DNA from: JBFWML01 sp050251635
Lineage (GTDB): Bacteria > Campylobacterota > Campylobacteria > Campylobacterales > SZUA-545
Assembly: GCA_050251635.1 (NCBI GenBank)
Contig: JBFWML010000015.1
Span: forward strand, 1-43,778
Direction: 5' to 3'
Length of the DNA stretch: 43,778 bases
Shown piece by piece: positions 16,889-24,939 of the stretch; within the stretch, counting starts at the first letter, position 1; every line of letters begins with the position of its first letter. The position numbers and the translations under genes were made by a program. The notes under the pieces are model-generated. The model was not told the DNA's origin and did no database searches. It saw nothing but the letters and a program-made list of their open reading frames with translations.

Positions 16889-16985
16889 ACTGACGGTTTT
16901 GCGCGCGGTGATTATGATCGCTCTGATTGTCTTTGCCCTCAGTCAGGCGCAATTTCGCGAACTTTTAAAACTCATCTACGGATAG
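16881..16985 (+). CDS. 34-residue single-pass membrane peptide
   Basis: A short open frame reading MTKLTVLRAVIMIALIVFALSQ and ending in RELLKLIYG. It has one hydrophobic helix (about 7-22) with basic residues on both sides. It overlaps the end of ruvX by eight bases, has GGAG seven bases upstream of its ATG, and ends three bases before tatD, so the spacing on both sides is that of a genuine operon gene. I do not recognise a family, and its function is unknown. Small membrane peptides of this kind often modulate a larger membrane partner, but nothing here shows which. Confidence 0.6.
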   Translation: MTKLTVLRAVIMIALIVFALSQAQFRELLKLIYG

Positions 16986-16988
16986 ATC

Positions 16989-17780
16989 ATGACGCTTATC
17001 GATACGCACGTTCATCTCGATCACAACCTTTACAACGACGATCTAAACGCCGTGCTCGATCGGGGGCGCGAAGCGGGCGTTAAGGCTTTTGTGATTCCCG
17101 GGGCCAACCCGGCGGATCTCGCAAAGGCGCAAACCATCGCCCATGCCCACAAGGATGTCTTTTTTGCCGCCGGCGTGCATCCCAATCATGTATTCGAGTA
17201 CGACGAAGGGCAGGTTCGATCGTTTCTTAATGACCCCAAATGCCTAGCGGTGGGGGAGTGCGGACTGGATTACTTCCGTCTGCCCAAAGACGAAACCGAA
17301 TCGGCGCCGATCAAAGCGGCGCAGAAACGGATATTCAAAGCGCAGATTGCCTTGGCGGCGGCGTTTGACCTGCCGTTGATCGTGCATATCCGCGACGCCA
17401 GTGATGATTCGCTGGAGATTTTATTAAACAGCGAAGCGGCAAGGGTCGGCGGCGTGTTGCACTGCTTTAATGCCGACGAGCAGCTGCTCAAGCTGGCCGA
17501 ACACGGTTTTTATTACGGTATCGGCGGGGTGTTTACCTTTACCAATGCCCGAAAGCTGCCCGATCTCTCCCCTAAAATTCCCAAGGATCGGCTTTTGCTG
17601 GAAACCGACGCACCCTATCTAACGCCCCATCCACACCGGGGAAAACGCAACGAGCCGGCCTATACGGCGCTGGTGGCTCAGGCGCTGGCGGATAAATTGC
17701 AGATGCCGGTTGAGGAGCTGTCTGTTTTAACGACCCGCAATGCAAATTCCTGTTTTAAAGGCCTGCAAGTGGCATTATGA
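16989..17780 (+). CDS. tatD: TatD family metal-dependent DNase
   Basis: TatD-type enzymes are TIM-barrel metal hydrolases with 3'-5' exonuclease or deoxyribonuclease activity. The 263-residue protein opens with MTLIDTHVHLDH (first metal ligands His7 and His9), has the AVGECGLDY glutamate, later histidine ligands in LIVHIRDAS and VLHCFNA, and the ETDAPYLTP aspartate. It follows the small membrane gene by three bases. In Helicobacter tatD also precedes the mltD and rlpA genes, as here. Confidence 0.93.
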   Translation: MTLIDTHVHLDHNLYNDDLNAVLDRGREAGVKAFVIPGANPADLAKAQTIAHAHKDVFFAAGVHPNHVFEYDEGQVRSFLNDPKCLAVGECGLDYFRLPKDETESAPIKAAQKRIFKAQIALAAAFDLPLIVHIRDASDDSLEILLNSEAARVGGVLHCFNADEQLLKLAEHGFYYGIGGVFTFTNARKLPDLSPKIPKDRLLLETDAPYLTPHPHRGKRNEPAYTALVAQALADKLQMPVEELSVLTTRNANSCFKGLQVAL

Positions 17781-17786
17781 TAGAAT
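17781..17786 (+). promoter_or_regulatory. -10 box of the mltD-rlpA operon
   Basis: TGATAGAAT followed by GCCGCGC overlaps the tatD stop region, about 30 bases before the mltD ATG. Confidence 0.55.
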
Positions 17787-17815
17787 GCCGCGCATTTTTC
17801 TTGAGATTGGACACC

Positions 17816-19039
17816 ATGAACAAACTCTTTTTCATTTTTTTAGCACTCGTCTTGAATCTGTCGGCGGCGCTTTACGAGCCCGCCGAGGATCGCCGCGACC
17901 GATCGGTGCTGGTTTCTCTGGACGTGGATGAGAGCTTTTTGCAGGATGCCGAGTTTCAGACCCTCAAAAACAACTACGCCGTTTACCGGCAGCAGATGTT
18001 TTTGCGGATTCTCTCCGACGCCTATATCTACCAGCCGCTCATTAAGCAGATGATTGCCGATGCGGGCCTGCCCCCGGCGCTGGTCTATATGGCGATGGCG
18101 GAATCGAGCTTTAAGCCCCGCGCCTACTCCACCGCCCGGGCGACCGGAATCTGGCAGTTTATGCCCGCAACCGCTAAACGCTACGGCCTGCGGGTCGATA
18201 TGTATGTGGACGAACGGCGCGATCCGATTAAGTCCACCCAGGCGGCCATCCGGTATCTCAATGATCTGCACGCCGAGTTTGGCAAATGGTCGCTGGCGAT
18301 CATGGCCTACAACTGCGGCGAGGGACGCGTCCGCAGCGCGATCCGGCAGGCAGGCAGCGACGACATTGCCGATCTGCTCAAGGTCCGCAAGGGTACCAAG
18401 CGGCAGTATCTGCCCCAGGAGACCCGCGGCTATCTGCGCAAGGTTCTGGCGATGGCCTCCTTGGCCGAAAGCGAAACGCTGATGCTCAGCGCCAGTTCCG
18501 AACATCTGCTCAACCGCGGGTCATCCTATCCGATGGTGACGGTTCAGGTGGCGGCGGGGGCGACGCTGCAGGAGATTGCGAAGGCGGCCGGGGAGAGCGT
18601 GGAGTCGCTGAGGCTTTTAAACCCCAGCCTGCGCTATGAGTTTGTGCCGCCCTACGGAGAGAGTTTCGATCTCAACATCCCCTACGAGAAGGCGGCGCTC
18701 TTTAAGCAGAACTACGTGCCCAAGGAGAACGCCAACCGCTTTATGGTCTATCAGGTCCAAAAGGGCGACAGTCTCGGCGGAATCGGGAACCGTTTTGGCG
18801 TATCCTATGCCATGATTAAGGACTTCAACAATCTGAAGTCCAATCTGATCCGGCCGGGGCAGCATTTGGTTATCCCGGTGATTAAACCCCAGCGGGCGAA
18901 CGATTACATCGTTCAGCGGGGGGATTCGCTTCAATCGATCGCGCGCAAGTTCAATACCTCAGTGGAGCGGCTGAAAGATGCAAACAACCTTCAGCATAAC
19001 ACCATTTATGCGGGCGACAAGCTTATTATCCGCCGTTAG
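17816..19039 (+). CDS. mltD: Membrane-bound lytic transglycosylase MltD-type with LysM repeats
   Basis: Lytic transglycosylases cut peptidoglycan glycan strands with formation of anhydro-muramic ends. The ATG at 17816 gives a signal peptide (MNKLFFIFLALVLNLSAAL) and a 407-residue periplasmic protein. The SLT catalytic domain at about 70-200 carries the catalytic Glu96 in MAESSFKPRAYS, then ATGIWQFMPATAKRYG and MAYNCGEGRV. Three LysM-like units follow; the last two are clear (VQKGDSLGGIGNRFGVS and VQRGDSLQSIARKFNTS). There is no lipobox cysteine, unlike E. coli MltD. rlpA overlaps its end. Confidence 0.92.
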   Translation: MNKLFFIFLALVLNLSAALYEPAEDRRDRSVLVSLDVDESFLQDAEFQTLKNNYAVYRQQMFLRILSDAYIYQPLIKQMIADAGLPPALVYMAMAESSFKPRAYSTARATGIWQFMPATAKRYGLRVDMYVDERRDPIKSTQAAIRYLNDLHAEFGKWSLAIMAYNCGEGRVRSAIRQAGSDDIADLLKVRKGTKRQYLPQETRGYLRKVLAMASLAESETLMLSASSEHLLNRGSSYPMVTVQVAAGATLQEIAKAAGESVESLRLLNPSLRYEFVPPYGESFDLNIPYEKAALFKQNYVPKENANRFMVYQVQKGDSLGGIGNRFGVSYAMIKDFNNLKSNLIRPGQHLVIPVIKPQRANDYIVQRGDSLQSIARKFNTSVERLKDANNLQHNTIYAGDKLIIRR

Positions 19040-19940
19040 TTTTTTGATTACGCTGCCCCTGTGGCTTTCGGGGTGCAGCACTAAACATCAACAAGTCGGC
19101 GGCGGATCTTCCTATTACCCGACGCCGCAGCGCGTTATCGCTTCTGCGCCGGCGGCCGGCGGCTCTTCGGGACGCTACAGCGCGGGGGAGCCGGCGCGGG
19201 TGGACGGATCGGCGGCGATGCACCGTGCGACGCTGCGCCCCTATACAGTCTTTGGCAAACGTTACTATCCTCAAATTGCCGCCGTCGGCTCTCAGGAGCA
19301 GGGTATTGCCAGCTGGTACGGCCCCGACTTCCACGGCAAGAAAACCTCCAGCGGCGAAACCTACAACATGTACGCTCCCGGCACCGCGGCGCATAAAACC
19401 CTGCCCATGAACACCATCGTGCTGGTCACCCACCGGGAGACGGGGCAGCAGGTGAAGGTGCGTATTAACGATCGCGGACCCTTCGTGGCGGGGCGGATTA
19501 TTGACCTTTCCTACACGGCGGGCAAGGCGCTGGGGCTCGATCGCAGCGGCATCGCGCCGGTTACGCTGAAGGTGCTCGGCTACGATAGCCATATTGCCGC
19601 GCAAGTTGGCGGCAGCCGGACACAGGTGGCCGAGGCTCCTGCCGCGCCCGCGGCGGCCCCCGTTCCGGCGTCGGTTTTGCCGGTGGCCGAGGCGGCGGTG
19701 ACGGTGAGCGGTTCCTATGCGATTCAGCTCGGCTCCTTTAAGAGCAGCGAGGGTGCAAGCCGCATCAAGGTGCAGGTGGGCACTCAGGTTTCCGATCGCC
19801 CCGTGGTGATCAAAACGGTCGAATTCGGTGCCGAGCGGCTGCACCGAGTTTTGATCAAAGGGTTTGAGAGCAAAGAGGAGGCACAGCGCTTCAAAGAGGA
19901 GCGCGGGCTGACAACGGCGGTTGTCGTAACCGCATCATAG
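19008..19940 (+). CDS. rlpA: RlpA-type septal lipoprotein with SPOR domain
   Basis: RlpA is an outer-membrane lipoprotein that acts on denuded septal peptidoglycan, a lytic transglycosylase in Pseudomonas. The signal peptide ends in the lipobox LSGC, giving lipidation of that Cys. The double-psi beta-barrel domain follows (GIASWYGPDFHGKKTSSGE, VRINDRGPFVAGRIIDLS), then an Ala/Pro linker and a C-terminal SPOR domain (YAIQLGSFKSSEGA) that binds denuded glycan. The ATG at 19008 gives a normal 23-residue signal to Cys, but an in-frame ATG at 18978 has a better ribosome site (GGAG), so the start is uncertain. It overlaps mltD. Confidence 0.9.
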   Translation: MRATSLLSAVSFLITLPLWLSGCSTKHQQVGGGSSYYPTPQRVIASAPAAGGSSGRYSAGEPARVDGSAAMHRATLRPYTVFGKRYYPQIAAVGSQEQGIASWYGPDFHGKKTSSGETYNMYAPGTAAHKTLPMNTIVLVTHRETGQQVKVRINDRGPFVAGRIIDLSYTAGKALGLDRSGIAPVTLKVLGYDSHIAAQVGGSRTQVAEAPAAPAAAPVPASVLPVAEAAVTVSGSYAIQLGSFKSSEGASRIKVQVGTQVSDRPVVIKTVEFGAERLHRVLIKGFESKEEAQRFKEERGLTTAVVVTAS

Positions 19941-19952
19941 GGGGGAAATCGC

Positions 19953-20456
19953 ATGGTAAGACCTGCGCCGATCGAACGGGAGAAGACCTTTGCCGAGGAT
20001 GAGATTATCGTCTCCAAAACCGATACCAAAGGGGTAATCACCTACGGTAACGAGCTGTTTATTCAGATGTCGGGCTATGAGGAGGAGGAGTTGCTGGGAA
20101 AACCCCACAATCTCATCCGTCACCCCGATATGCCCCGGGCGGTTTTTAAACTGCTGTGGGACACGCTGGCAACGGGCACCGAGGTGTTTGCGTACGTGAA
20201 GAATCTGGCTAAGGACGGCAGCTATTACTGGGTTTTGGCCAACGTCACCTGCTCGTATGATCTTGGCGGCCGGGTGATTGGTTACCACTCTGTGCGCCGC
20301 AAGCCCGAAAAGCGCGTGCTGGAGAAGGTGATTCCCCTCTATGCCGCGATGCTTCAGGCGGAGAAGCAGGGCGGAATGGAAGCCGGCGGTGCGGTGCTGG
20401 GGAAACTACTAAAAGAGAGCGGGATGGCCTATGAAGAGCTTGTACTTTCACTATAA
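19953..20456 (+). CDS. PAS-domain energy-taxis sensor (CetB/Aer-like)
   Basis: A 167-residue cytoplasmic protein made of one PAS domain. The region from DEIIVSKTDTKGVITYGN through MSGYEEEELLGKPHNLIRHPDMPRAVF and KNLAKDGSYYWVLANVT matches FAD-binding PAS domains of the Aer/CetB group. In Campylobacter jejuni, CetB senses redox state and passes the signal to the separate membrane receptor CetA. Here the next gene is a methyl-accepting protein whose start overlaps this one by 26 bases, which supports the same two-part design. FAD binding itself is inferred from family resemblance. Confidence 0.85.
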   Translation: MVRPAPIEREKTFAEDEIIVSKTDTKGVITYGNELFIQMSGYEEEELLGKPHNLIRHPDMPRAVFKLLWDTLATGTEVFAYVKNLAKDGSYYWVLANVTCSYDLGGRVIGYHSVRRKPEKRVLEKVIPLYAAMLQAEKQGGMEAGGAVLGKLLKESGMAYEELVLSL

Positions 20457-21873
20457 AATCGGACTGGGCGTCTTAGCGATTATGACCGTCTCCTTTTTGG
20501 CGGGGTTGGGTGTTTTTATCCGCGTGGCCGACCATTTTGTCTGGATTGTCTTTATTCTGGCGGGGCTGATCAATATCGCTATCGCCTCCTGGCTGATGGG
20601 CTATGTGGGCCGGCTGGAAAAGACCATCACTGAAGCAACGCAGGTGGCCCAGAAGGTTTCGCGCGGCGAGTTTGAGTTCCGCATCACCCATATTCCCGAC
20701 GTGCCAATCTATAAAGAGCTATTTTGGGGCATCAACAATATGCTCGATCAGCTCGAAGCCTTTATGCGTGAAGTGAAAACCTCGGTTGAGTACTCCCACC
20801 GGCAGAAGTTCTTTAGAAAAATCCTGCCCAAGGGACTTAGCGGCGCCTTTGCGGTCAACGCGCGGGATATCAACGTCGCGATCGACGCGATGCGGGAAAA
20901 CGAGGAGTTCAACCGTCAAAACGCCCTTTCCCGCGAGCTTTCCAAGCTCAGTTCCGGCCAGCTAAACGGCGGATTGAAAACCATCGAGAACGCGCTGCGG
21001 GAAGATATCGGCCTGATGGAGTCGATGGTGGGCGAGATCGACGCGATCGCCAGGGAGTCCAAGACCAACAAGGTCAGCATCGAGGAGATGGGCCGCAATA
21101 TCAGCTCGCTGGCCGAGAGTCTGGCCCGCAGCGACGAAACCATCTCCGCCTTCGCGGTGCGTGCCGACGAGGTTAAATCGGTGGTGGGGTTGATTAAAGA
21201 TATTGCCGATCAAACCAATCTGCTCGCCCTCAACGCCGCGATCGAAGCGGCCCGGGCGGGCGAACACGGACGCGGTTTTGCGGTCGTGGCGGACGAAGTG
21301 CGCAAACTGGCCGAGCGGACCCAAAAGGCCACCAGCGAGATTGCCATTTCCATTCAGACGATGCATCAGCAGATGGGCGAAATACAAGAAAGCGCCCAGT
21401 CGGCCGCCGAGCTGGCCGAGAGTTCGCAGGAGCGCGTACAGTCGGTTAATGCCGTCTTTACCCGCTTTTTCGAGCAGGCCAACCATTTGGCTAAAGATGG
21501 CGCAAGAATGCGGCGCAACATTTTTATGACGCTGTTTAAGATCGAGCATATCGTCTTTAAGTCCAACGCCTATATTGCCGTCAACGGTGCCGAACGCGCG
21601 GAAGAGGCGGGCGTTGTCATGCAAAAGGACATCGATCACGACGAGCTGGCGGCGCACTTTGGAAGCAGTCCGGTTTACGGCCGGATCAAGCAGGCGGACG
21701 AGGCGGTTCATAATCATGTCAAGAACGCCGTCGCCTGTGTCGAGACGAAACGGTGTCATGAGTCCAGAGACAAAATCGTTGACGAGTTCACCCGAATGGA
21801 GCAGAGCAGCGAGACGCTCTTTAGGGCGATGGACGAAGCATTGGAACACGAAACCCGGAAAGAGGCGGCATGA
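20431..21873 (+). CDS. Methyl-accepting chemotaxis protein (CetA-like) with CZB-like C-terminus
   Basis: A 480-residue chemoreceptor with no periplasmic sensor. Two hydrophobic segments (about 10-30 and 35-57) are joined by a very short loop, then a HAMP-like region and coiled coil. The signalling tip is at about 250-295 (IKDIADQTNLLALNAAIEAA). Residues 365-470 resemble a chemoreceptor zinc-binding (CZB) domain: His373 in IEHIVFK and His427/His429 in VHNHVKN fit the ligand pattern, but the conserved Cys of the Cys-Arg-x-Gly motif is absent (Ala408-His409 at that place). Its overlap with the PAS gene suggests that the PAS protein is its sensor. hisB starts within its stop codon. Confidence 0.92.
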   Translation: MKSLYFHYKIGLGVLAIMTVSFLAGLGVFIRVADHFVWIVFILAGLINIAIASWLMGYVGRLEKTITEATQVAQKVSRGEFEFRITHIPDVPIYKELFWGINNMLDQLEAFMREVKTSVEYSHRQKFFRKILPKGLSGAFAVNARDINVAIDAMRENEEFNRQNALSRELSKLSSGQLNGGLKTIENALREDIGLMESMVGEIDAIARESKTNKVSIEEMGRNISSLAESLARSDETISAFAVRADEVKSVVGLIKDIADQTNLLALNAAIEAARAGEHGRGFAVVADEVRKLAERTQKATSEIAISIQTMHQQMGEIQESAQSAAELAESSQERVQSVNAVFTRFFEQANHLAKDGARMRRNIFMTLFKIEHIVFKSNAYIAVNGAERAEEAGVVMQKDIDHDELAAHFGSSPVYGRIKQADEAVHNHVKNAVACVETKRCHESRDKIVDEFTRMEQSSETLFRAMDEALEHETRKEAA

Positions 21874-22445
21874 TCACCAAGGAACGAAATACCCGCGAGA
21901 CGCAAATCCGGCTCGCGCTCAATTTTAAAGGCGCCGGGCGTGCGCAGGTCAAAACCGGTATCGGTTTTTTTGACCATATGCTTGAAAGCCTGTGCAAACA
22001 CGCGCTGATGGATTTGGAACTGACCTGCGACGGGGACTTACACGTCGATGGCCACCACACGGTTGAGGATGTGGGCATTTTGCTCGGACAGGCAATGCAT
22101 GAGGCGATCTTTCCCGCTCAGGGCATTGAACGCTTTGCCGATCGCATTGCGGTTTTGGACGAAGCGGCGGTACAGGCGGCGCTGGATATCAGCGGCCGGC
22201 CCTATCTGTTTTGGGAACTTCCGGTGGAAGGGAAGGTGGGGGATTTTGAGGCCGAGCTGGCGGAGGAGTTTTTCCGCGCGCTGGTGACCAATATGCGCAT
22301 TAGCGCCCATATCACCCTTTTGCGCGGCGTGAACAAACATCACATCATCGAGGCAGCCTTTAAGGCCTTTGCGATCGCGCTGCGCACTGCGACGGCGGCC
22401 AATGACCGCGTTCAGGGCGTTCCGAGCACCAAGGGCGTTTTGTAG
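21870..22445 (+). CDS. hisB: Imidazoleglycerol-phosphate dehydratase
   Basis: HisB dehydrates imidazole glycerol phosphate in histidine synthesis. The 191-residue monofunctional enzyme has the duplicated fold with the manganese-binding motifs: GFFDHMLESLCKHALM and GHHTVEDVG in the first half, and the AHITLLRGVNKHHIIEAAFKA region in the second. It lacks the histidinol-phosphatase domain fused in E. coli HisB. It overlaps the MCP stop (ATGA) and precedes lptC by two bases. In related genomes a kdsC gene commonly lies between hisB or rlpA and lptC; it is missing here. Confidence 0.96.
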   Translation: MITKERNTRETQIRLALNFKGAGRAQVKTGIGFFDHMLESLCKHALMDLELTCDGDLHVDGHHTVEDVGILLGQAMHEAIFPAQGIERFADRIAVLDEAAVQAALDISGRPYLFWELPVEGKVGDFEAELAEEFFRALVTNMRISAHITLLRGVNKHHIIEAAFKAFAIALRTATAANDRVQGVPSTKGVL

Positions 22446-22447
22446 CG

Positions 22448-22966
22448 GTGGGGCGCAACGTCTGGATTTTTGCCTGGCTGTTTTTAGCCGCAACCGTCGC
22501 GGCGGCGCTGCTGATTTCGCCGCAGAGCCGCGAAGCGGGCAAGCGGGCCAAGGCGGCGCAACTGGAGTTTGAACGCTACCGGGTTTACGATATCGGCGCC
22601 CAAGGGGTGACACAGGTCGTCATTGCCGAAAAGGGCCGGCACTACGCTAACCGCGAAGAGCTGGACAGTCCTATTCTTATCCGTCAAAACAACGGTCAGC
22701 TTCAGGGGCTTTCGGCGAAAACGGCGGTGATGGTCGGCCCGGTCGTAACCCTGCGCAATGAGGTGCATTATTGGAGCAATGAGGGCCATAACTTGTTTAC
22801 AGAGGAGGCCGTGTATAATAAACAAACTCAGATTCTCAAAGGCCGGGGCGGCTTTACCCTTGAGTGGGCCGAGGGCCGTATGAGCGGACGTGAGTTTGAG
22901 GTGGATGGCGCGGCCAGAACGGTTGACGCGCGGGAGGTAAGGGCCATCCTTGAGATGAAGGAGTAA
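22448..22966 (+). CDS. lptC: LPS export protein LptC
   Basis: LptC is the bitopic membrane protein that passes lipopolysaccharide from the LptB2FG transporter to LptA. The 172-residue protein has one N-terminal transmembrane helix (about 4-24) and a periplasmic beta-jellyroll region; similarity to known LptC is weak, so the call leans on length, topology and the lptA neighbour. GTG start at 22448, two bases after hisB, with only a weak ribosome site. lptA follows after one base. Confidence 0.8.
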   Translation: MGRNVWIFAWLFLAATVAAALLISPQSREAGKRAKAAQLEFERYRVYDIGAQGVTQVVIAEKGRHYANREELDSPILIRQNNGQLQGLSAKTAVMVGPVVTLRNEVHYWSNEGHNLFTEEAVYNKQTQILKGRGGFTLEWAEGRMSGREFEVDGAARTVDAREVRAILEMKE

Positions 22967-22967
22967 T

Positions 22968-23465
22968 GTGCGACATTTGACGATCCTGCTGTTTTTTGCG
23001 CTCCTTTTTCACGCCCAGCAGCAGGTTGAGATTGTCGCCAAAACCTTCAGCACGGATGAAAAGCTCGGTAGAACGGTTTTTACCGGGAACGTGGTTATCA
23101 CCCGCGGGGCAGATATTATCAAGGCCGATCAGATCACCGTTTTTTCAACCCCGCTGCGCGAAGTGAGCCGCTTTGAGGCGATAGGAAACACCTATTTCGA
23201 CATCACAACCGACGACAACCACTCCTTTAGAGGCGAGGCGCAGGAGCTGGTTTACCTGCCCATGGAGGGGCTTTATACCCTCAAGGGCGCTGCGGTGGTG
23301 GAGGATTTGACCCAAAAACGCAAGCTGAGCGGCGAAAACATTGTTTTGAACGAATTAACCAAAATGGCCAATGTGACCGGCGGCCCGAGTGAGCCGGTGA
23401 AGATCATTTTTACCCTAAAAGAGCGCAATGAATCCGCCGAAAACAAACCCACCCAAGGTCCTTGA
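22968..23465 (+). CDS. lptA: Periplasmic LPS transport protein LptA
   Basis: LptA bridges the periplasm with beta-jellyroll units that carry LPS to LptDE. The 165-residue protein has a signal peptide (MRHLTILLFFALLFHA) and an OstA-type fold: VEIVAKTFSTDEKLGRTVF, GNVVITRGADIIKADQITVF, and GEAQELVYLP with the repeated strand pattern. GTG start at 22968 behind AAGGAG. It overlaps engB by 38 bases. The lptC-lptA-engB order is shared with Helicobacter. Confidence 0.9.
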   Translation: MRHLTILLFFALLFHAQQQVEIVAKTFSTDEKLGRTVFTGNVVITRGADIIKADQITVFSTPLREVSRFEAIGNTYFDITTDDNHSFRGEAQELVYLPMEGLYTLKGAAVVEDLTQKRKLSGENIVLNELTKMANVTGGPSEPVKIIFTLKERNESAENKPTQGP

Positions 23466-24078
23466 GGCCCGCTTCGCGCTCTCCTCTCCCACGATCGGAG
23501 CCGCGCCGCCGGAGAATGTCAGCGAGATTGTTTTTCTGGGCCGCTCCAACGTGGGCAAAAGTTCGCTGCTTAATGCGTTGTGCGCGCGCAAGGGATTGGC
23601 TAAAACCTCCGGCACGCCGGGCAAAACGAGATTGATCAACTTTTTTGACGTCACCCTCGGCGTTGGCGAAGAGCGGCTTTCGTTGAGACTGGTCGATCTG
23701 CCGGGTTTTGGCTATGCAAAGGTCTCCAAAAGCGAACAGGCCGAGTGGCAAAAGGGATTGGCGGAGTTTTTAAAACTGCGCCGGTCGATCCGGGTTTTTG
23801 TGCGGCTGATCGACAGCCGGCACCCCGAATTGCCCCAGGATCGGCTGATGTACGATTTTGTTCAGGCGGTTATCCGGCCCGATCAGTCCCAGCTGGCGGT
23901 CTTTACCAAGGCCGATAAGCTCAACCGCAAGGAGCGCGATGCGCTTTTAAGAAAATTCCCCGGTTCCGTGCTGGTTTCCAGCACCGCAAATGAGGGCGTC
24001 GCGGCGCTTTGGGAGAAGCTGCTCGGACTGAGTTTTATGATTTCAGCGCCGCAGGAGGGGTTGGATGGAGCTCGTTAA
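23428..24078 (+). CDS. engB: Ribosome biogenesis GTP-binding protein YsxC/EngB
   Basis: EngB (YihA/YsxC) is an essential GTPase that helps assemble the 50S subunit. The 216-residue protein has the G1 motif GRSNVGKSS, the G2/switch region TSGTPGKTR, the G3 motif DLPGFGYAKVSKSE, the G4 motif TKADK and the G5 region VSSTANEG. The ATG at 23428 lies inside lptA; AAAGAG is the ribosome site. It overlaps the next gene by 14 bases. Confidence 0.95.
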   Translation: MNPPKTNPPKVLEARFALSSPTIGAAPPENVSEIVFLGRSNVGKSSLLNALCARKGLAKTSGTPGKTRLINFFDVTLGVGEERLSLRLVDLPGFGYAKVSKSEQAEWQKGLAEFLKLRRSIRVFVRLIDSRHPELPQDRLMYDFVQAVIRPDQSQLAVFTKADKLNRKERDALLRKFPGSVLVSSTANEGVAALWEKLLGLSFMISAPQEGLDGAR

Positions 24079-24520
24079 GCCGACCTTGGCCGATATCGCC
24101 CAGATGCAGCGGCTGGTGCGCCCCTATATTGAAGAAGGGGTCATTTTGCCCCGCAGCGACGAAGAGGTGGCCAACGCGATCCGCTCCTACACGCTGGCCA
24201 AGGAAAACGGCGAGATAGTCGGCTTTGCCTCGCTTTTTATTTACACGCCCTCCCTGGCGGAGGTCCGCTCCTTGGGCGTGGGCAAGGATCAGCAGGGCAA
24301 AGGGATTGGAAGCGCTATCGTGCGCGCCTTGATCGAAGAGGCCAAAAAGCTGGGTATCAAACAGCTTTTGACGCTGACATATCATGTTTCGTTTTTTAAA
24401 CGGCTGGGGTTTGAAGAGGTTCCCAAAGAAGAGGTCTGGCACCACAAGGTGTGGGAAGACTGTATCCGCTGTAAGCACTTTCCGGTATGCAACGAATCGG
24501 CTCTGATACTCAATCTTTAA
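24065..24520 (+). CDS. GNAT N-acetyltransferase, probably N-acetylglutamate synthase
   Basis: A 151-residue GNAT enzyme. The acetyl-CoA pyrophosphate loop is QQGKGIG, preceded by the VRSLGVGKD strand. The LTLTYHVSFFKRLGFEEV segment and a C-terminal WEDCIRCKHFPVC cysteine cluster are features of a short N-acetylglutamate synthase type found in Campylobacterota and other bacteria; such enzymes start arginine synthesis by acetylating glutamate. The cysteines may bind a metal or support the fold. It sits between engB and a membrane gene, as in Campylobacterota generally. The GNAT call is firm; the substrate is inferred. Confidence 0.8.
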   Translation: MELVKPTLADIAQMQRLVRPYIEEGVILPRSDEEVANAIRSYTLAKENGEIVGFASLFIYTPSLAEVRSLGVGKDQQGKGIGSAIVRALIEEAKKLGIKQLLTLTYHVSFFKRLGFEEVPKEEVWHHKVWEDCIRCKHFPVCNESALILNL

Positions 24521-24939
24521 TCCGGGATCTGCTTTGGCTGATTCCGTTGATTATTTACGGATCGCTCAGCACGATCTACTTCCTGCTGCCCCCGTTGTTT
24601 GGCCTTTTTACGGCGCTGCTGGTTATTAACAAGGCGGAGCGTTATTTGCCGCTGGTGCTGGCCTATTTTCTCTTTTTTGAGGCCGATCACGGCTTTTTCC
24701 TGCTCAGCAGCTGGGTTTTTCTGTTTCTCTTTTTCCGGTTTGTGGTGCCGGTGATGGAGGATAACCTGATCTGCCGCCCGTGCATTATTGTGCTGTCGGT
24801 CGCCTTGGGGTATGCGGGACTGTTTTTGTTTTTGAGCCTGATTCACTTTTTGCTGGGGCTGGATCCGCTCTCGTGGAGCTGGCTCTTGCTGTTTTATTTT
24901 GTGGCGGTTGAAGCGATGCTGGCGGTGGTGCTGTTATGA
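24487..24939 (+). CDS. Integral membrane protein upstream of mrdA (MreD-like by position)
   Basis: A 150-residue protein with about five hydrophobic helices and few charged residues. I cannot place it in a family from sequence alone. Its place directly before the PBP2 gene (overlap of four bases) and its size are like those of MreD, the rod-shape membrane protein that precedes PBP2 in many operons, but this is inference. It overlaps the acetyltransferase gene by 34 bases. The MreD-like idea would be supported by finding mreB and mreC elsewhere without an adjacent mreD. Confidence 0.7.
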   Translation: MQRIGSDTQSLIRDLLWLIPLIIYGSLSTIYFLLPPLFGLFTALLVINKAERYLPLVLAYFLFFEADHGFFLLSSWVFLFLFFRFVVPVMEDNLICRPCIIVLSVALGYAGLFLFLSLIHFLLGLDPLSWSWLLLFYFVAVEAMLAVVLL

